This document shows positions 58,749 to 64,000 of a stretch of 64,000 nucleotides of DNA, one piece after another. The notes beneath the pieces are model-generated. The model saw nothing but the letters and a program-made list of their open reading frames with translations, searched no databases and had not been told where the DNA came from. Each line of letters opens with the position of its first letter. The first letter of the stretch is position 1. Position numbers and translations under genes: made by a program. Source of the stretch: Cytospora piceicola (lineage: Eukaryota; Ascomycota; Sordariomycetes; Diaporthales; Cytosporaceae); assembly GCA_023375675.1 (NCBI GenBank), contig JALQBC010000003.1, positions 992,001 through 1,056,000 on the forward strand. Direction: 5' to 3'.

Positions 58749-60758
58749 CTAGGCCTCGGCAGCGCCGCCCTTCTTCTTGCCCTTGGACCTCTTCCTCTTC
58801 TTCTTGGCGCCCTCCGCGCCGGCCTCGGCCTCGATCTCGTCCGCCCTCTTGTCGACGGCCTCGTCGGCAGCCGCGTCCCGGTCCCCGCCGAAGCCGAACG
58901 TGGGGCCCGTCTGCTCGTACTCGCGGCCGAACACCTCCCTCCGCCACTCCCTGAGGCGGGCCTTCTTGCCCAGCCGCTTGCGGTCCTTCTTCTTCTTCTC
59001 CCGGTCCCGGAACGTCGCCAGCTTCTTGAGGCCCGCGAACTCGTTGAGCGCCGTGTCGGTCGGCGCCAGCAGGATGTCGCGCGGCGTCAGCCCGAAGGAC
59101 TGGGGCGACGTCTCGCGGTACCGGAAGCTGGCGGCCGGCGCGCCGGCCGGCTTCTTGTTCTTCTTGGACAGCGCGAGCACCGTCGGGTCGTCCAGCTCCA
59201 TCTGGTGGTCCACGAGCGCCTCGATCTTGGCGCGCTCCTGGCGGGACGCGCGCTTGGCGGCCTGGCGCTCTGCCTTGTGGTCCTTGGTCGTCTTGCGCTT
59301 CTTGGACGGGTGCTCCTCCCCCTCGTCCTCGTCGTCGTTGCCGGCCTCGTCGTCTGACAGGGCGATGGCCGGCTTGGCCTCGTCGTCTTCGAACTCGGGA
59401 ACGATGTCCTTGATGTCAATATCGTCATCCCACTTGGGCTTCTTTGGCTTCTTCTTCTTGTTCGAGCCGAAGTTATCTGCCTCTTGCTCTGAGTCTGACG
59501 CGTTTTCTTCCGCCTGTTCGTAGTATTGATCGCCGAACCACTTCTTCATCTCTTCCTCCCATGTGTCATTCTCCCATGCGCCTTCGAGCAGCTTCATCCA
59601 CTGCTCATCCTTGAGCTGCTTGCCACTCAGACCAGCGGCCTTCTTGATCTTCTCCAGCTTCTGCTCCGCCTCCTCGATCTTGAGCTTCTTTAGCCGAGAA
59701 CGCGCCTCGTGTCGCTGGAGCTTCTCCTGTTCTTTCCTCTCCTTCTCGAGCTCTCTCTGCTTCTTTCTGCCCGTCAAATCCTCCCTCCGTACGGTGCGAG
59801 CTTCCACGACCTTTCGGGAGTATGACTTCAGCACCTCGTTGCTCTTTGTCGGGTCCTCGAACCTCAGGTTGTAGGCAGCCTCCCAGTCGTCGGCATCGTC
59901 GTTGCCCTCGCCGTCGTCAGACTCAAACGCCTCCCATCTTCCGCCGTCCTCGGGGAGCCACGCCCTCGCTGCCATGAAATTCGACAGATACAGGTCCGGG
60001 TTCTTGTCGGCCAGGGAAATATCGACCTCGGCCGGTTTTGACTTGACCTTCTCCTTTCTGGAAGGGTGGATCCCACCCTCCGCAGGTGCCGCCGCGCTGG
60101 CCTTTGCCTTGATGAAGCCTTCGCCGTCATCAGAGTCGTCATCTCCAGCAGCATTGATCTCTGCCAGGATGTTGTTCTTCAAGTCGGCCTGCTCCTGCAC
60201 GAAGGTCCTGGGTTGGTCCGCCTGCTCCTCGTCCGCTCCAGTGTCTCCCGCCATGTAGCGCTCTCGGTGGTAATCACGCAGGAACATTGGTTTCTCCTTC
60301 TTCTCTTTTGGGCCTGTGGCATTCTCCTCGAGCGCCTTGATGAACTTGACATCTGGGTTGTATATCCTGGGGTCCTTGTTCTTGATGGCCTGGAGGGTGG
60401 CCGCGATCTCGGCGTCGAGCTCCTCGGTAGCTAGGAAGGCCTCCTCGTCCTCTGTCTCGTCATCTGAGGATTCTGAGGAGGAATCGTCGTCGAGGTCTTC
60501 GACCTTTCCGGCCCGGGACTTGAATTTGTCCTCGACTGGTCAAGGTCAGTACACCGTTTGCGAGAGGGCTGCCATGTCTTGCCTTGTGGTAGGCTCTTCA
60601 GGGCGTAACTCACGTCTTGCCTTCTCCTCTCGCTTCTTGTTGTACTCGAAACGCTTGGCAAACTCCTCGTTGATTTTGAGCTCCTCGCCCTGGCTGTTCT
60701 TCTGAACCTGCTCCTCTCCACCGGAGTCGGCATCGTCGAACATGTCCTTCTTTGCCAT
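58749..60758 (-). CDS. KRI1: Ribosome biogenesis protein Kri1
   Basis: Nucleolar factor that works with Krr1 in 40S subunit (18S rRNA) maturation. Exons complement(58749..60535, 60614..60758) encode 643 aa; the 78-nt intron has GTGAGT and CAG. The first exon reads MAKKDMFDDADSGGEEQ and continues KINEEFAKRFEYNKKREE, a conserved Kri1 opening. FLRDYHRERYMAG at about residue 132 is the family hallmark. A long charged Lys/Glu helical region follows with YEQAEENASDSE. The C-terminal Kri1_C domain contains LNEFAGLKKLATFRDREKK and FGREYEQTGPTFGF. The tail is a lysine-rich nucleolar-type sequence. Length and charge fit the family. It is divergent from the Rab5 gene. Confidence 0.95.
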
Positions 60759-61336
60759 GTTTGCGATTTCGAAGGTATTGCTCGATGTGTGGGAGTAATA
60801 AGCGCGTCGGCGCTGCTGGGAAATTGTGCTGAGACTGCAACCGTTTGCCCTTGACTATGCTTTGGGCGGATGGTAATGGCGGTTGGGGGAAAAAAGGGTA
60901 GTCTTTGATTGAAGGTTCCAGACAAAATGCGCCGTGGACTTTTTTGCAGGGATCCGATAAGAGCCAATTGTGGGGCTGAGACATCCCTGCCCCAGCCGTA
61001 TATAATCCGTTATCCCAGCCTGCCAGCCTGCCAGCCCACCCAAGCCGCCTCATCACAGGCCACACACCCACAACCCACACCCACTGTCCACGCCCACTCC
61101 TACTCACGTCACTGACTGATTGACTGCCTGACTAACTAAACCAACGTCGTTGCACCGCGGCAACATTGATGAACCAACCCAACACAAGACACAGCCACTG
61201 ATATCCACAACAACCTGAACTCCATCTGACTCTTTCAACCGCCGACCATTTACTATCGCGCTCCTACAGCGGTTCCTAGACCAAACAAGATACAGCTACG
61301 ACAGCAGACAGCAGCAGTACATCGTCTGGATTCAAG
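60759..61336. promoter_or_regulatory. Divergent promoter region of KRI1 and the Rab5-type GTPase
   Basis: 578 bp between two divergent starts, with CAGCCTGC-type short repeats near 61018 and a CA-rich leader before the Rab ATG. No conserved ORF. Confidence 0.5.
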
Positions 61337-62139
61337 ATGGCGGACTCGAATGCGCCCAAACCCTCCAGCAGCGTCAAGCTGGTATTGCTGGGAGAAGCCG
61401 CGGTTGGAAAGGTACCTGCGAACCAATACCCCTCAGGATACAACATTTGATAAAAGCAGGAAGCTGACCGGTAGAAAAACTTCCGTAGTCGTCGCTCGTC
61501 CTCCGATTTGTAAACAACGACTTCCAAGAAAACAAGGAGCCCACCATCGGCGCCGCCTTCCTGACCCAAAAATGTAACCTGCCCACGAGGACCATCAAGT
61601 TCGAGATCTGGGACACAGCGGGCCAGGAGAGATTCGCGTCGCTGGCGCCCATGTACTACCGGAACGCACAAGCCGCCCTCGTCGTCTACGACCTGACCAA
61701 GCCCACATCCCTCATCAAGGCCAAGCACTGGGTAGCAGAGCTGCAGCGCCAGGCGTCCCCGGGGATCGTCATCGCGCTGGTGGGCAACAAGCTGGATCTC
61801 ACCAACGACGTCTCGGGCGAGGAGGCCGCGCCCTCCCGCGGTGACGGCGGCGACGACGACGACGACGCCGAGGGCTCGGGCGACGCCCGGAAGATCCCGA
61901 CCGAGGAGGCGAAGGCGTACGCCGAGGAGGAGGGCCTGCTGTTCTTCGAGACCAGCGCCAAGACCGGGACCAACGTCACGGAGGTTTTCACCGCCATCGC
62001 CAACGCCATCCCCGAGACGTCGCTGAAGAGCGCCAGAGGCCCCGGCGCGTCCCACGCGGCGGGCCGGGGAGGAGAGGAGCAGCGGGTGAACCTGACTGGT
62101 CCCCGTGACCAAGCTGGCAAGGAGGGCTGCGCATGTTAA
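61337..62139 (+). CDS. Rab5/Vps21/Ypt5-type small GTPase
   Basis: Early-endosomal Rab GTPase. Exons 61337..61411 and 61489..62139 encode 241 aa; the 77-nt intron (GTACCT, TAG) falls exactly after the P-loop lysine. Nucleotide motifs are all present: GEAAVGKSS (19-27), switch I Thr44 in EPTIGAAF (the Rab5 signature, with FLTQ), WDTAGQE (66-72, Gln71), NKLD (125-128) and ETSAK (179-183). Rab5-type [16 protein letters not shown] follows switch II. An acidic Gly/Asp insert of about 25 residues (132-158) sits between G4 and G5, as in many filamentous fungi. The C-terminus GCAC gives a CXC double-prenylation site for membrane anchoring. Confidence 0.96.
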
Positions 62140-62961
62140 GCAAGGGTGTGGGATGGAGCGGGATGAGAGAGATAGGAGGGAGATATCTGTGCAACGAAGG
62201 GAAGCGACTCTCGGGCTTGTGACAGGATTCCCCGCTATGAGGTTGTCGAACGAAGCATTGCATTTCCATTTCCAAGGGAAACGTTGTTTTGGGTTTTTGG
62301 AGTGATAGGTCTTAAAGGCATGTCACTTTGGGAATATCATGTTTCTGCGGTCATCACATCACCACTGTAGTCAGATAGCGAATACTACTACTTCTTTTCA
62401 TTAGATATATCCGAACTGCCCGAGGCGCTCCCTTGTCTCCCTTCTCACAGGACTCGGTGAACGGAAGGGGGGCAGGGCAGGGCAGGAAATACCAGTCGAG
62501 TCCGGCTGCCAAGTAAAAAGACAATGCAGCGACAGAGTTTCGGATAGTGAGATGTGTCGGTGGCGGGGTCCAAGTCGAGTCCCTCGCGGGACGGCAAACT
62601 GGTAGCAACGCACGGGCCACTTCAGCCTTTCTCAAGGCTCAAAGGCTGTCAATTTGCAAGTCCCCGAATTTTGCAAGAGACGCGACCACCGCGACACGAC
62701 CACATCTTTGGACTTGTTGGTCACCAATCCTAGTCTACCTTGCGTCACCCGTTTCACTGACTTACCGACACGACAAGTGAGCGGCCATCATATTCACAGA
62801 TGGAGAAGCACTGCGACAGAGTATAACCACCGTCGGTGCTTTCGTCCCTGCGCCGTCAGCCTGTACCTTTTTACTTGTTCTGCGCCTGCGAACAACCTCG
62901 AGCAATTTCGAACACAACCCTACCATCGCGACTTGCCGTGGTCGGCCACGTCACAGTAATC
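62140..62961. other. Intergenic spacer, Rab5 gene to RING gene
   Basis: About 820 bp in tandem orientation. Only short, featureless open frames; it should contain the Rab 3' UTR and the next promoter. Confidence 0.6.
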
Positions 62962-64000
62962 ATGGCCGCCAACTATGTTACGGTTACTCCTGCCCTGGCC
63001 GAGCTCATCAGGTACGACAAACAAGCACTTTGTGAAGCACCGCGAAGTCCGAGCTAACCATTCATTCGTTCAGCTCGCTGCCACAGGACGAAGTCCCAAT
63101 TAAGCTTCGCTGCGCCATCTGCAGCAAGTTGGCAGTCAATGCCTTCCGGACACCCTGTTGCGAACAGATGGTTTGCGAAAACTGTGAGCTAATCACTTCC
63201 TCAACTCACCCACCCTTTTCGGGTTATTAACACTCTGCCAGGCAAACAGGCTCTCCGCTCCACCTGCCCCGTCTGCGAACATACACCCATCTCACAAGAC
63301 GATTGCAAGCCCAACAAGTCTCTCCGTATGACGACTAGGGCCTTCCTGAAGACGGCTGAGAAGAAGCGAGATAGCTTGCTGGCTAAGGAGTCGACACCTA
63401 TTACACCCGTTGAAGCGAAGCCTACCCCGCCTCCTACCGTGTCCGAAGAGAAGCCGCCCGTTCGAGAGGACACTTCGGATGCGACGGCCGCGCCCGCTCA
63501 AGAGACCGGACACTCGGTCGAGGAGCAAGGCCCCCCAGCTGAGCAAGACGATGCACCGGCTGCGACAGAAGAGAACAAAGACGAGGCCCGGCCAACAGTT
63601 GAAAACGAGGTTCGTGCAGAGTGTCAGGCTCCCACTTTCCTCGCTTCCGCTAACATATCCACAGAATGAGCCATCGGGCGAGCAAGTGTCAGGAGAGGCT
63701 GAGAATCCAGAAGACAAGCAAGTAGATGCACAGGACGAGTCGAATGAGGACAATGGAGACGCCGAGGCAGCCCCAGAGGATCCTAATGGCGATGAAGATA
63801 AACAAAACAACGCACAAAATCCATCTCTCCCCAATGGACTTGGCTTCGGTGGCGTGAACGGATCGTTCCCCAACATGAACTTCGGTGGTGATTTCAACCA
63901 AATGCAGATGATGATGGCCATGCAGAATGGAATGGGCGGCAATTTCGGCGGCTTCCCCATGATGGGTAAATACTCCCTCGAATCTGTAACCAAGATGATT
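62962..64000 (+). CDS. RING/U-box-type zinc-finger protein (3' part outside window)
   Basis: Partial gene. Exons 62962..63011, 63074..63183, 63242..63609 and 63665 onward join in frame; introns are 62, 58 and 55 nt, the last with an unusual GTTCGT donor. The N-terminus MAANYVTVTPALAELISSLP leads into a RING-like finger at about residues 27-65 (CAIC, TPCCEQMVCENC, CPVC), then CKPNKSLRMTTRAFLKTAEKK, an arrangement like the RING of Mpe1/RBBP6-type polyadenylation factors but without their N-terminal DWNN domain. A long acidic Glu/Pro-rich linker and an Asn/Met/Gly/Phe-rich stretch follow. A GTAAAT donor at 63966 probably ends the fourth exon; the frame also stays open to the window edge. E3 ligase activity is possible but not shown. 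Confidence 0.8.

Noticed and set aside
1..64000. Search for CRISPR, insertion sequences, prophage, retroelement ORFs and rRNA
   Set aside because: No spaced repeats, transposase, integrase or reverse transcriptase ORFs (other than the PRP8 RT-like fold) and no rRNA sequence were seen; the organism is a eukaryote.

Overview
The window comes from a filamentous ascomycete fungus (Pezizomycotina, most likely Sordariomycetes). The evidence is short GT-AG introns (mostly about 55-180 nt) with GTAAGT/GTATGT-type donors, long intergenic spacers rich in simple repeats, and a gene set typical of moulds: CHS7, separase, a DUF3716-type protein and a Zn2Cys6 regulator. Genes lie on both strands and there are no operons. 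I see no rRNA, tRNA, CRISPR array, insertion sequence or recognisable transposon ORF.

Layout. 1-4845 is gene-free and repeat-bearing. 4846-12028 (-) is PRP8, the core spliceosome protein, divergent from eIF3c/NIP1 at 12889-15525 (+). Then come mitochondrial ribosomal protein uL15m (16021-17090, +) and the sorting nexin MVP1 (18100-20962, +). DCN1 (22007-23868, -), mitochondrial bS6m/MRP17 (25214-25825, -) and a DUF3716-type protein (26668-29363, -) follow. After a 3.5 kb spacer come CHS7 (32880-34020, -), D-xylulokinase (35633-37576, -) and a mitochondrial CDF metal transporter (38317-39940, -). A SIRT4-like sirtuin (41103-42269, +) converges on a small mitochondrial-type membrane protein (42383-43058, -), which is divergent from separase (43481-49918, +). 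A 5.1 kb spacer precedes a Zn2Cys6 transcription factor (55047-58106, +). KRI1 (58749-60758, -), a Rab5-type GTPase (61337-62139, +) and a RING-type protein cut by the window end (62962-64000, +) close the window.

The genes are mostly unrelated housekeeping functions: splicing, translation initiation, mitochondrial translation, endosomal sorting (MVP1 and Rab5 act in the same endocytic pathway but are 40 kb apart), neddylation, chitin synthase export, pentose catabolism and chromosome segregation. I see no biosynthetic or defence cluster. All 14 intron-containing gene models close to whole codon numbers; the final RING model is partial.

The most unusual signals lie outside the coding sequences. 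One is a perfect 10-bp palindrome, TACCTAGGTA, with 15 intergenic copies counted by eye and none in coding sequence (about 0.06 expected in the window). Another is a 95-codon reading frame directly upstream of the Zn2Cys6 factor, in the same frame and separated from it by one UAG. Others are exceptionally long introns in DCN1 and a fully open 461-nt intron in MVP1. I did not find a convincing previously undescribed multigene system.
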